Shown here one piece after another: positions 28,801 to 43,800 of a stretch of 64,000 nucleotides of DNA. The translations under genes were made by a program, and so were the position numbers. The notes beneath the pieces were generated by a model. It saw nothing but the letters and a program-made list of their open reading frames with translations, made no database searches and was not told where the DNA came from. Source of the stretch: Gari tellinella (Eukaryota > Mollusca > Bivalvia > Cardiida > Psammobiidae); contig OV277870.1 of the NCBI GenBank assembly GCA_922989275.2, positions 26,804,742-26,868,741 on the forward strand, written 5' to 3'. How positions within the stretch are numbered: the first letter of the stretch is position 1; every line of letters begins with the position of its first letter.

Positions 28801-31800
28801 GTCCTGTGCAAACAGTGAAGACCCAGATCAGAGGGCTCCGAAAGGAGCCCTCTGATCAGGGTCTTCACTGTTTGTCATAATGCCAAACATTGACAAAAAC
28901 AACCCTTAAAAGCCAGAAATGGACTAGACTTAAATGGAAACTGGAATTTTCCATTTAAAGTTTCAGGGAGGAAAGAGTTAAGCTCCTGTGACCTAGATAT
29001 GCAATGGATGGGAATTATTTGAACAACTTTGAAAGAGGACCATAATTATAAGGATCATTCCTGACAAGTTTGGTAAAAATCCATCCAGTATTTTAGGAGG
29101 AGATGTCGTTTAAAGAAATTGTTGATGATGGACGAAGGAACAACAGATGATGGACATGGGGCGATCAGAATAGCTCATGTGCCAGGTGAGCTAAAAAGCT
29201 GGAGAGTGATCTCAGACTGAACTCAAAAGCTACATAATCCTGGAACCAGATAAGATGCCAAGAACTGATCTGATTTCAAACTATTTGCAACAGCAGAAAT
29301 GTATTTGTCAGGAAGGTCAGTTTTCCTAGCATCTGTAATCCAGAATGATGGGATACCAACCTGTATTGTCGTCCAGCATATCATCAGTGGATCGCTCACT
29401 CCTATTGTCAAGTTGCTCACGATGGGTGGGGGTATCTCTGTGGATGAGATCCTGTGTCGTCTCATCCAGCATGCTGCCAACAGAACTACGGAGTGTGCCG
29501 TCAGAAAATGTTCTGTCTTTGCGAGGCGGCAGAGGTGGAGGTTCTACAACAGAATATTTAGTCATTCACTGAAGAAAGTAGATCCCTTTTATACAGTCAT
29601 ATATTATGACGCCGCGTTAATGCGGCATCTGATCTGGATTTCAGCTGTTTGCAAATAATAGCCAATTTCCCTCCCTATAAAGACACCCTCTGAAAAACAC
29701 ACACAAATGTTTTTCTCGCACTGGGTAACCATAAGAATTATTTTCTTTATCCAAGCAGATGGTAGTGTAAAGCAGTCTTAAAGTGAAGCAAAATGCCTTT
29801 TTTTCAACATGCTTTTAGTGGTCCCCTGACATCAAAACTAGAAACATGCTAAGGGTGGATAAAGCTTACATTTTCCATTAACTCATTACTCCATAGCCTG
29901 TTTCCAGTTTAGAAGATAGGGGACTACTTAAAGCAGGTTGAAAGTAAAGCAGAATGTGCTTTTAAGCAACCATCTGCTAGAATAAAGAAATTATTTGTTA
30001 AAATACATATTCATGACTGTAGAAATTTGAACTATTTTCTTGAGTGGAGGAATAAATTAAAGGTGTAAAAAGGCATACTTTTAGGGAAATGAGTTAAACA
30101 TTCCTTTGAAATGACATTTAGACATTGAGAAAGCCGGACTGATTGCACTGCAAAACAGCATTCATCCAGACCAGCAGATACCTTAATCAGTCTCAACATT
30201 TACTCAAAGTCTACATTAACAAACACATCTATTTTAGGTAACAACACACTGGAATTAATAACGAGTACCAAACAGAGTAGATCAAGACTAACCATCACAC
30301 CAAATAATGTGGTCATTGGTCTTTGTCTACACTGTTTGCAATGCAATTAAACTGGTAGTCTCACGGGATCAGAGCTCCAGATAAAACATTTATCTTTATT
30401 TCTGCATTAACCCTTTGAACCCTAGTCCCGCCTATAGGCGTCCTTTTCAAACAGTGTAAATGTGAATAACACACTTGTCCTGTGCAAACAGTGAAGACCC
30501 TGATCAGAGGGCTCCGAAAGGAGCCCTCTGATCAGGGTCTTCACTGTTTGTCATAATGCCAAACATTGACAAAAACAACCCTTAAAAGTCTGAAATGGAC
30601 TGTACTAAAATGGAAAGTGGAATTGTCCATTTAAAGTTTCAGGGAGGAAAGAGTTAACCCATTTTATGTGGGATACACTTTTAGGTGTACCTCTAGGCAA
30701 ACAGTTTTGATCTCAATGTGGGACCTGATTTGAGATCAAAACTGTTTGCAGATTAGTAAGTATTCTATCAGAAACAGCTAAAATCTTTTGCAAATATTTG
30801 AGTTTAACCCGCTGCAGACAAGATTTTAAAATGACCACAAAATATTACCCAATTACCCAGCATACAATGGGTTAAACACTATGGTGTTACTACTCATTAG
30901 AACTGTCTCTTCAATGCAATAAATCTGATGGCATCATGGCACGGCTCAAATTTGATCAAAGTTTTCTGTAGTACTAAATGCGTCATAATTTCTGCCTGGC
31001 TCCAAGGTTATAAACAGTTTGAGTTGAGGCTGAAATTGTTCTTAAGCATTTGATTGGTCAATCAAATTCTCAGAAAAAAGATCAAATCTGACGAATCAAA
31101 TGCTTAAGAACAATCTCAGACTCAATTCAAACTCTATATAACCTTGGACCATGTTATGCCAGCATGTTTTATATCATACCTTCTCTAGATAGCAAGTTTT
31201 CTGAGCTGGCGGCCTTTGAACCCAGGGAGAGGTCCACAGCCTTCTCATAGCCGGACTCACTGAGGGATCGTTTTAGCTGTGGAATCTCATACATGCTGTC
31301 TTCATCATCCTGAGTGCTCTTGGTCGTGTCACTAACACTAAAAATACAAATTGAAATTATGGTTTAACCTATTACTCCATAAATATGCAATTCTATGCCT
31401 TTAATTATCTACTCCACTATAGAATTTTTTTCTATATTATACAGTTATGAATATGCACAAGAAGAATTAAAGAATACACCATAAGTGTTGATGTAGGATA
31501 GGAATTTTCTTTCCCTCAGGGGAGCCTAGTTCCTGCATGATTGTAAAAATTGGAACTATTTTTTTTAGTGGAAGAATAAATGAAAGGTGTTAAAAGGCGT
31601 ATTTATGGGGTAATGAGTTAAGCCTTGACCTGATTCTCATCCAGTGCCTCCTCTTAAGTGGTCATAACAGACAGGTTTTACTGTAATTTTTTTAAATTAT
31701 TAAATTTGTTATTTATCATTTTACATGTACAGTAAAACCTCGCTATTACGACCATTAAAACGAAGGCTAATTGATTGTATAATAGAGAGGTGACAGCTTA

Positions 31801-34800
31801 AAGCAATGTGACAGTGAAACAGAAAGCTCCTAAAGGAGCTTTCTGTTTCACTGTCACCTTGCTTTAAGCGGTCACCTATCGTAAACACCCTAATAATTAA
31901 CATAATTTAGTGGTCGTAATAGAGGGGTTTTACTGTATTGCAATTTGCTTGCCTTACATTTAGATGGGAAAAGCATGATGTATTCACCATCAATGAATCT
32001 AAATCTAACACAATAATGAATGATTTCTGATTACAGAGGGGGAAATAGTCATACTACCAATTCCCCTATTTGTTTCTCCTACTAAAAATAAGCTGCAATC
32101 TGAGTGCAAATTATTGTGGTAAGTGGTTTTCTGGGTTTACACTGATTGCAATCTTAGATTGTCATTTTTCTCATGAAGTACTTCCTCATTTCTTACTTTT
32201 ATTACTTCTTAATAAATATATATGTGCAGGGCTCCAGATAAGAGGGAGTAAACTGAACAAATCCAACATATATATTCTCGCTCATTTTAGCACCAAATCC
32301 TATGGTTTTACTACTCATTTGAATCAAATTGTCTCTTCCAGATGGTTTTAATGAGTTGTGACACCATAGGGTTTAATGCACAAATAAAAATATTAATTTT
32401 TGAAATACATGTACTCCCCTTAACTGGAGCTACGAATGTGGTTGAACAAACTCTTTACAACTAAGTGATACAAATCTCTGCCCTTATTGCACTACCCACA
32501 AATTAATCTGATTACCATTTAGATACTGAAACAAACAAACACCTGTTTCTTTCAACACTTGACTAACTATCGTTTGCTGAAAATGTGGTCCGGGTAATGT
32601 CGTCTACATATAATTCATTTTATTAAAACTCATTTTAAACATCTTGAGTTTAACATTAAGAAACCTCAAAGTGAGTGCTTCCCCATTATCCCATAAGTAT
32701 GACTTTTAATACCTTTAATTTACCCTATTCCTTTTACTGGAGAAAATACATGTACATGTTGTTCAATTATAAACAGTCAATGAATATGTATCAGAAAAAT
32801 ATTGTCTTTATTCTAGCAGTAAGTAGCTTAAAACCCTTCCGCCATAGAATTAAGTGCCTTATAGCACATCTAATTTATTCCTCCAGTCAGGAAAATAGTT
32901 CCCATTTAAAAAGTAAAGAATATGTTTTACAAGAAATATTCTCTATATTCTTGCGGATTGTAGCTCAATATAACTCTTTCCTCCCTGAAACTTTAAATTG
33001 ACAATTCCTGTTTCTATTTTAGTCTAGTCCATTTATGACTTTTAGGGGTTGTTTTTGTCAATGTTTGGCATTATGACAAACAGTGAAGACCCTGATCAGA
33101 TGGCTCCTTTTGGAGCCCTCTGATCAGGGTCTTCACTGTTTGCACAGGACAAGTGTACTATGCACATGTACACTGTTTGAAGAGGACGCCTATATGCGGG
33201 ACTAGGGCTCAAAGGGTTAAGCAGGCTTTAATTTCAACCTACTTTAAGTGGTCAGTACCTATCTTCTGAATACCAGAAACACTGGCTATGGGTTAAAGGG
33301 TTAAAGCATGTGCATTCTGCTTTACTTTCAAACTGTTTAAGTGGTCATTTGTCTTCAGCACTAGAAACAGGCTATGGGTTAAAGCAGGTGCATTCTACTT
33401 TACTTTCAAGCTGCTTTAAGTGGTCACCTGTCTTAATAATTTAACACTAGACACAGGCTATGTGTTAATTAGCTAAGCAACTTGGATCCTGATCAGATGC
33501 TGAGTTACAACTTGTCATCTGATCTGAATCAATTCTGTTTGCAGCTTCCAGTTTGCACTACATGTACATGTAAGCAGGAAATTTAGAGCTTGTAACAGAA
33601 TCAGCATGCCACCATGTAGTACTCTAACACCCAGTAACCCCACAACAAGGAAAGTCATTAAATATTTATAGAATAATTTATTATATTTTCTAGAGTACAA
33701 AATGTGCGAAAATGAGCTACATTGTACTACAAAGAGCAAACAACCCGTTTTCTTAGGCTATAAACTCAGGAAGCCAGATAAGAGGGAGTAAATTGAACAA
33801 AGCCAACATTTTCTCCTTCATACATCTTCCTAGATAATCTTCTGTAACAACTGTCATTAATTAATTTTCTAAATATACAATTTTCAAAATTTCTTATCAT
33901 TATGCGGCATCTCATCTGGATCCAACTTTTTGCACAGATAATCATGATATCGCTTCTAGTGTGCAGAGTTAAAATTTACTGAGCATGCAAAACGTTCACC
34001 CACTATCCCTCCAAGCCAAAGTTAACATTTATACATTCAAATAGTGTACTCTCACTGAGTGTCTGTCTAGAATAGACATTGAGTATATTGTTGTTTGCTC
34101 ATGATTAAAGATGTGCTATAGTAACTGAGCCATATCTAGGTTTCTTCACTTAACCCATTGCACCCTAGTCACATGTCCTTTGGAAACAGTGTACATTTTG
34201 AGAGTATGCTTGTCCTATGTAAACAGTGAAGACCCAGATTAGAAGGCTCCTTAGCTAACATTATGGCCGATGTTGAACTTGTGGACAAACAATATATGTC
34301 CCGACTAAAAATAGTGTGGGGGCATAAAAATAGATAAGTATCCTTCAGCATTCTTAACCCTCTACCCAATATATTAACCTGTTTCTAATTTTGAAGACAG
34401 GTGACCACTTAAAGCAGGTTGAAAATAAAGCAAAATGTGCCTAAGGCACATTCTGCTTTACTTCCAGCCTGATTTAAGCTACCATCTGCTAGGATGTAGA
34501 AAATATTTCTGTAGATACCGGTACATGTTTAAGACTGTATTAATTGGAACTTTTTTCTTCAGTGGAGGAATAACTTAAACACGCTAAAAGGCTATTCAAT
34601 TATAGGGGAAAGTATTAAGGATAGATACTGACCTCATCTGTCCAATGTCAATGTCGTCATACACCTTGACCTCAGCCTGAAGGTAAGATAGAGAAACAGA
34701 TAAGTATTCTTACATAAATATTGTATTGTACAACACAGTAAATATTACATAGATCTTCTCTGCAGTAACTGTTCAACTGTTATAAGAGTACAGTATAAAT

Positions 34801-37800
34801 ATTGACACCTTTTGAAAACGGTGTCTAAACAAGGTCGGACAATTCCTGTTTCTTATAGGATTTGCTTTCGTCCTGGGGAAATATTTCCTATCTAACCGAC
34901 TACCCCATAAATGCACCCTTTTACGCCTTCAATTTATTCCTCCGCTGAAGAATATAATTCTACTTTATACAGTAATAAACACGTATAAACATGTATCAAA
35001 AATGTTTTCTTTATCCTACAAGATGGCAACTGAAGGCGACTTACAGCACGGGTTGAAAATAAAGCAAAATGTGCCTTAAGGTGCATTCTGCTTTACTTTA
35101 AGCCTGCTTTAAGCTACCATCATTCTGCTAGGATAAAGAGCAATTTCTAATGGTACATATTCATGACTGTAAAGTATAAGCGCAACTATTTTTTAGTGGA
35201 GAAATAGATTAGAGGCACATGTAAAAGGCATATTCATGGGGTAATGGGTAAAGATCCTGATCAGATCCTTAGTGATGCAGAATCTGATCTGTATCTTAAC
35301 TGTGTGCACATGCAAGTACGCTTGAATTTATCCCAGATTTCACTGCAGTACATAGCCATGTACATATTGTAGTAAAACCCTCTTTATTACAAACCACTGA
35401 AAAAGAAGGCTAGTACAGAGCTCCAGATAAGGGGAGTATTTCCAAATCAAACACCTTTATTTCTGCATAAACCCTATGGAGTCACTACTCATTAGAACTG
35501 TCTCTTTGAGGCGATTCTATTGAGTAGTGAGACCATCTGAGGATTTGGTACTGAAATGAGTGAGAAAACATTGGATTTGTTCAGTTTATTCCCTCTTATT
35601 TGGAGCCCTGGACTAATAGAATTTGTATGAAAGAAAGGTGGAGCTAATAAAGCATGATGATCTTAAAAAAAAACTCCTAGTCAGGAGCTTTCCATTTTAC
35701 TTTCATCTTGCTTTAAGCAGCCACCTGCCTTAAACATGTAATACTTCACAGAATTTAGTGGTCGTACAGTGGAGAAAACGTTATTCTTTCCCAATAAACG
35801 CGTTTACGCTAAAACTATTATTTGCAGTGCAAACAGTTTGGAGCCAGATCAGACGCCGGGTAACCCGGCGTCTGATCAGGCTCCAAACTGTTTGCCACCA
35901 AGATAAACATGAAATATCAGAATTGTCCAAAAGTTGTTCTTTTCTAGGTTTTAGTGATTTGCGTTTGCGTACGATTGCGTTTAAACGGGAAAGAATAACA
36001 GATTCTCCACTGTAATAGAGAGGTTTTACTGTGCCTGCCACTGATTTAGCATCCAGACCCGTAGCATTGTTTAGTTTAAAGTTTCCCTGGTAATTTGTCT
36101 CAATTCATCCTTCTAAACAGACAGAAGGAAATGAGACCTGGTGTGAGTATCAGTCAGAAAACTATCATTTGGTTTATCCGATACCATGGAGTTATATACT
36201 TAACCCATTACTCCATAAATACATCACCTATTTACAATTTCAATTTATTCCTCCACTGAAGAATTAGTTCCACTTTTATTTATACTGTGAAGTAAAGGAT
36301 ACACTGGAGTTATCTATTTAACCCATAACTCCATAAATACACCACCTATTTACACTTTCAATTATTCCTCCACTGAAAAATAGTTCCACTTTAATTTATA
36401 CTATGGAGTAAAGGGTTAGTATCAGTCAGACAACTATCATTTCATTTATCCGATACTCTCGAGTTATCTATTTAAACCTTTACTCCATAAATACATCATC
36501 TATTTACACTTTTAATTATTCCTCCACTGAAGAAATAGTTCCACTTTTATTTATACTGTGGAGTAAAGGGTTAAACACTGAAATAATTAAGCTATATGGG
36601 AGAGTTAACCCTTTACCCTTTATTCCGTTTCTTCTTTTGAAGACAGGTGACCACTTAACCCTTTGAACCCTAGTCCCGCATATAGGCATCCTTTTCAAAC
36701 AGTGTACATGTGAATAGTACACTTGTCCTATGCAAACAGCGAAGACCCAGATCAGAGGGCTCCGAAAGGAGCCCTCTGATCAGGGTCTTCACTGTTTGTC
36801 ATAATTCCAAACATTGACAAAAACAACCCTTAAAATTCAGAAATGGACTAGACTATAATGGAAACTGGAATTGCCCATTTAAAGTTTCAGGGAGGAAAGA
36901 GTTAACTCAATAATGGACAGAGCAAGTTTACAATAAATGCTGGTCCATTTTAGACTATTTAGGGTTGGGTTTTTTCTTAATTGCAAAATGACAAACAGTG
37001 AAGTCCCTGATTAGAGGGCTCCTGCATAATCAGGGAACACCACCGTTCGCATTAGACAAAGTGTACTCTTTACAGGTACTTTTGGTTAAGGACACATATA
37101 TGCGCCACTATAGGGCAAAATGAGTTAAAGCAGGTTGAAATTTTACGTTTTACTTTTAGCCTGCTTTAAGCTACCATCTGCAAATATATAGAAACTATTA
37201 TGATGTACATGTATATTCATGACTGTATAAATGGGAACTATTCTTAGTAGAAGAATATATCAGATGCGTAAAAATGAATATCTATGGAGTAAAGGGTTAA
37301 ACACAGACCTAGAGATTGCACATGTGTAACAATCAATCTTCTGGCCTATTCCGTTCACTGGAAGTGATCCTAAACTGAATCAGAACGAACATGTAGTCCC
37401 GTTAGAAAGGCAATCAATTCTACCAGAGAGACTGCAGTTAGTGAGCCGAGGGAAGCTGTCAGTTTGGCCCCAAACATGATGGATTCTGACAAAGCATTCA
37501 CATGTATGTGCAAAAATGATTTATTTTGTGGTCATGGCTACAATAGTTTCTTACATGAGTATCTGTATGTGTGTGTCAGGGGGGTAGGGGGGAATTTTAT
37601 ACAATAATCACTAATTTTGTGTACCACAAGAAATAGTTGAATATCCTAGTAGATGGTAGCAAGCTTAACCCTTTTCCACATAGAAGCACCTTTTAGTGAA
37701 AATTTTGTACTCCTCCGCTGAAGAAAATAGTTCCAATTTTATCAGTCATACATATATATTATAGGGAATATTTTCTATATTCTAGAACATAATAGCTTAA

Positions 37801-40800
37801 AACAGGCTGAAAGTTAAGCAGAATGCGCCTTAAGGCGCATTCTACTTTACTTTCAACCTGCTTTAAGAAGTCACCTATCTTCAATACTATAAAGAGACTA
37901 TCAGGTAAAGGGTTAAAGCATGCTGAAAGTAAAGCAGTAAAGAAAATGCTGAATTCATTCAACAGGTCACAAAGTCACATAACTTCTTAACCCTTTACTC
38001 CATAGATACACATTTTTATGTATTTAATTTAATCTTCCACTGAAGAAAATAGTTCACTTTTATACAATTATCACTAATTTTATGTACCACAAGAAATAGT
38101 TGATATATCCAAGTAAATGGTCGCAAGCTTAAAGCAGGCTGAAAGTAAAGTAGAATGTGCCTTAAGGCACATTCTGCTTTACTTTCAGCCTGCTTTAAGC
38201 TAATTTACTAAGATATACATTCCTCTGCATTTGCTTGCAAATACAAGTCAAGGTGCACTTTGCAGGAGCACTTCTTAGCCTTTTTAAGAATAGATTGTTG
38301 GTTTGAAATAACCATGCATGCGCTTGAATGGAATACCTATAAATCAATGTGATTTCTCTTAAGTGCCATTTTACCAGAAACCTGACGCAAATTTCACCCC
38401 TTGCCAAACATTTCCAAATCGTTTTCAAAGAAAAAATGCCGACATTTAATATACAGTCAAACTTGCATTTATTGACTACTGAAAAGACAAGAAACCGCCA
38501 ATGTCGGTATGGCCAGATTGTCTGCACTTTTGCTTTGTATATATATATATAATATAGTTACTCATGGCATGTGATGATGACCTCACTACAACTATACATG
38601 TCAAATTTGGTTGCTGTAGGACTTAAATTTGACTAAAACTGACACTAACAAAAAGGTAAACCAAGACGCAAACGAAAAGGTTAACCAAGAATTCTCTAAG
38701 TCATTCGACCTTGAAATCTAGGTCACAGTGACCTTGTTACCCATGGCATGTGATGATGACCTCACTACAACTGTACATGCCAAATTTGGTTGCTGTAGGA
38801 CTTAAACTTTGACTAAAACTGACACTAACAAAAAGGTAAACCAAGACGCAAACGAAAAGGTTAACCAAGAATTCTCTAAGTCATTGGACCGTGAAATCTA
38901 GGTCACAGTGACCTTGTTACCCACAGCATGTGACGATGACCTCACTATAACTGTACATGCCAAATTTGGTTGCTGTCGGACTTAAGCTTTGGCTAAAACT
39001 GACACTAACAAAGTGAGGACGTACGGACGGACGGACGGACGGAATTGGCCAATCTATAGACCGCATTTTCAATCCGGTCAAAAATAAACTTAGTAGTACG
39101 GTAAATTAGGACTCGGGTGGCAACTAAATGTTGAAGAAATTTTTCTGCATTAACTTTACCCTGTTTTTAGCAGTCCCCTTGCATGACAGATCATCCTGAT
39201 CTATTACACATTGGTCCCTTAACCCTTTACCCCAACAGCTGTTTTAGTTTAGAAGGTAGGTGACAACTTAAAGCTGGTTGAAAGTAAAGCAGAATGTGCC
39301 TTAATGTGCATTCTGCTTTACTTTCAGCCTGCTTTAACTCTTTGAACCCTAGTCCCGCATATTGGCGTCTTTTGCAAACAGAGTACATGTGCATAGTACA
39401 CTTGTCCTATGCAAACAGTGAAGACCCAGATCCCCGATGATCAGGATCTTCACTGTTTTTCATAATGTGGAATGGACTTGACTTAAATTGAAACTGGAAT
39501 TGTCCATTTAAAGTTTTAGTGAGGAATGAGTTAAGATACCATATGCTAAGATAAATGAATTATTTCTTATGTTGCATATTCATGTATAAAGAGAAATTAT
39601 TTTCTTCAGTGGAGGAATAAATTAAAAGTGTATATATAAAGGTGTAATTATGGGGTAATGGGTTAATACAAGTTCAACTGTGCACCAGTCTGCTTCAAAG
39701 TTTTAAATATTGATCTGAACACCTGGAATGAGTCTGTTGTACTTACGTCATTGCTATCAAAATATCCTACTTATATCACCCCCAAAACAGCATTTTCTAT
39801 TAACCTTTATCCTACCAACAGTGATTTTCTATTAACCCTTTCCCACATAGCATATCTCTAGTATTGAATATAGGTGTCCACTTAAAGCAGGCTGAAAGTA
39901 AAGCAGAATGCGCTTTAAGCGCATTCTGCTTTACTTTCAGCCTGCTTTAAGCTATCACCTGCTAGAATATAGAAAATATTTTGTATTATACATATTTATG
40001 AATGTATAAATTGGAACTATTTTCTTCAGGGCAAGAATAAACTGAATGCGCTAAAAGGCGCTTCTATGGGGGAAAGGGTTAACCTTTATCCTACCCACAG
40101 TGATTTGACAGGCATTTTTTAGCTGTTTGGATCCAGATGAGAATCTGATAAACTTGACACCTAATCAGGAGGATCCTTGAAACAAATATTGAAGTTTTTT
40201 ACAAAAATAGAATTTTGATTTGAAAGTTTTGACAGACATCAAGTTTTCATTTTTCTAAAAACAGGATAAGGGTTAAATTGTTCCATTCGCTCAATTTCAA
40301 ACCTTTGCTGCTGATCAACAAATCCATGAAGAAATGTAAAGATCTCTATAGATTATGGTTGCAATTATAGCACAGCTCAAAGTCAGAGAGAAATTGTAAG
40401 TTTGTAAATTTGGGAAAAACATTTATATAAGACTGTTACAGAACATAAGGTACAGTTTATCTATGGTTAAGGCAGGTGACTTTATTCGGCTTTAGAGTAA
40501 TGACATAAAGCACAATGAAAGTAAAACAGAAAGCTTCTGTAGAACCTTTCGCACATCTTTAACATGTTCCTCATAAAAGTATTTTATATAATTAATGCTT
40601 CCATGTCCAGTTACAGAGCTAGATATAATTATTTCAAAATTGCAATTTTTGATTTAAAGATTCAGGGCTGACTAAGGTAAGACAATCTGGGCTATGCAGT
40701 TTTCCTATTTGTCATAACCAGGCATTACCTCATCACTTTGCCTGCTGGGAAATTTGTTACATCTGAAACAATTCTCATCTGCTATTGTTCTAAAATAGAG

Positions 40801-43800
40801 TTTTCTAAATTTCTTTTCAAAACAGTTTGGATCCTGAAGGCTGATGAGACGCAGCATTTCGTGGCGTCTCATCAGGATCCAAACAGTTTGCAAAGGTAAT
40901 TACTGTGGCACATTTCCACCGCTAGTTAACTCTTTGCATGCTCTAAGGGGCGGATAAACCTGCCATAGTGATTATCTCTGCAAACAGATTGGATCCAGAT
41001 GAGACGCCGCGTAACGCGGCGTCTCATCAGGATCCATTCTGTTTGCCATTCTGACACTGAATTTAAAAGAGATTTTTGAAAATTCTAACTTTAAAAGGAT
41101 AGCAGACGACAAATTGTTGCAGACGAAATAAATTACCCAGCATGCAAAGAGTTAAGAGACACCCTGTCTTAAATTAGTAACAAGGACATTTGTCAAATGT
41201 TACTTCTCTCTCATTACAGTAAAACCCCATAACTTCCACCATTCACAGTAAGAAATATTGATGCCCACAAGGCTCCAGATAAGAGGAAGTTAATTGAACA
41301 AATTCAATATGTTCTCATTCATTTCAGCACCAATCCTATGGTGTTACTACTCGTTAGAATCGTCTCTAAGAGACAATTCTAATGAGTAGTAACACCATAG
41401 GGTTTAATGCAGAAATAAAGATTTTAGCTTTTGAATAACTACTATTATCTGGAGCCCTGTTCATTGCTGAAACAACTGCAGATAGTTTAAAGCAGGATGA
41501 ATGTAAAGCAGAAAGCTCCCAAAGGGCTCTTTAAACAGCCATCTGCCTATACAGCACCAAGAAAAAAGACTACATTTGAGTGGTCCTTAAAATGGGGGTT
41601 ACTTCACTTTTCTGACTGTTTGTCTTCAAGAGAGGACTATATCTGTTAACTCTTTGCATGCTGGGTAATTTCTTTCGTCTGCAACATTTGTCGTCTGCAA
41701 CTGTTCTAAAATAAGCATTTTCAAAATTACTTTTAAATTCAGGATCAGAATGGCAAACAGTTTGGATCCTGATGAGATGCCGCATTATGTGGCGTCTCAT
41801 CTGGATCCAAACTATTTGCAAAGGCAATCACTGAGGTGGATATATCCGCCGCTAGCATGCAAAGAGTTAAGCTTCATATTTTTGATAAAATAAGACCTCA
41901 TGTTTCATGCTGTTACCTGGTAACCAGGAAATATGACTCTTATAGTTGATTATACAATGAACCTTGCAAATCTTCTCCTGACACATTCTAGTCTCCAAGA
42001 ACAGTCATTCTACCACACTAAACACAGAGCTCCAGATAAGGCAGAGCTCCAGATAAGGGAAGTAATTCAATAACTAAAATATCTATTTCTGCATTAAACA
42101 CTATGGTGTCACTACTCATAAGTATCGTATCAAAGAGACAATGCTAATGAGTAGTAACATCATAGGATTAGGTGCATAAATGGTGCAGTTTACTTCCTCT
42201 TTTCTGGAGCCCTGTAAGGCAAGTATCTCATAAACTAAAATCTTGATTTCCGCATTAAAAACTATGGTGTCATACTCATAAGAATCAGCTCTTCCAGACG
42301 ATTCTAATGCAGAGAACTGGTAGCATCATAGGATTAGAGGCTGACACAAGTAAGAAAATATTGGATTTGTTCAGTTTACTGCCTTTTATCTGGAGCCTTG
42401 TATAGCTTGAATCTGGAATAGATGCTGAGTTATCCAAACCAATTGCAAACTCATCAATATAATTATTGTATTAGCACAAGAATGGTTATTGTAACAGCCT
42501 GACCTCCTGACCTCTACCAGAACACCATGATCTGACAGCCATATGATATATTCTCATATTATATACAGGTGGGTCAAGTGGGTGGGTTACCTGTTCAATA
42601 CCAAATTTCCCCTCTGACCTTGTCTGTTACACTAGAATATTGATATATTATGGTCTGTAAATTATGTATTACTGGGTGGTCATCAGGTGGGTAATCAGGT
42701 TATTTACTCTATCCAGTGCCTGTATAATTACTTAACCCATTACCTCTTAACCTATTTCTAGCTTTGAAAACAGGTGACCACTTAAAGCAGGTTGAAAGTA
42801 AAGCAGAATGTGCCTTAAGGCACATTCTGCTTTACTTTCAGCCTGCTTTAAGCTACCATCTGCAAGGATATAGAAAATATTTCTTCTGATACATATTCTT
42901 GGCTGTATAAATTGGAACTATTTTCTTCAATGGAGGAATAAATAGAGGCGTTAAAAGGCGTTTTTAAGGGGTAATGGGTTAATGATCAGATACCAAGTTG
43001 ACCACTGCTTTAACAACCCATAGCCTGTCTCTAGTACTTAAGAAAGGGGACCTCTTAAAGAAGGTTGAAAATAAAGCAGAATGTGCCTTAAGGCACATTC
43101 TGCTTTACTTTCAGCCAGCTTTAAGCTACATGTACCATCATCTGTTAGGATAGAGATAATTATTTCTGATTGTACAGCGTTCCCTCCCTACAACGGCCCT
43201 TCCAACAATAACTCCCTCCTTACAATGACCATTGTCACAGTTCCCTAAACAAGACAATTATGTCTAACGCTTTTACGACTGCAATGTCGATCGTCTGCTT
43301 TAAATAGTCGTCAACTGCTTTCCTCATAGTTACATTTTTGACATTTTGACAGAAAAGTACTTCAAGGCGAGTGACAAACAGCTTGAATCCAGATCAGACG
43401 CTCTGTTACGCTGTGTCTGATCTGAATTCAAGCTGTTTGCAAATGTTAGCCAATTTCCCTCCCTACAACAACTCCCTCCATACAAAGAACACAATTTTTG
43501 TCTCCCATTGGGTGTCGTTGTAGAGAGGGAGCGCTAATTATAATGATTATTGTATACAAGAGCCCCATGGGGCATATTTCGCTCACCTGAGATTATAGCT
43601 GAAAAAATGGAGATAATGATTTATGTCCAGGACTGACCTAGATATGCAACAGACCGGAACAATTTGAACAAAATATGTAAAGAATATTTAACAGTGTCAC
43701 CATACCGATTATAAAAGCTCTGGCCATATTAGTGTCAGAGAATAAGACGTTTGAAATTTTCTCTATATAATTCTATGTAAAACTGTGACCCCGGGGCGGG

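Noticed and set aside
32675..33001. 108-codon plus-strand ORF
   Set aside because: Consists of hairpin-element arms, which translate openly in several copies.
38195..38527. 110-codon minus-strand ORF
   Set aside because: Starts in a hairpin element and has no recognisable domain or splice context.
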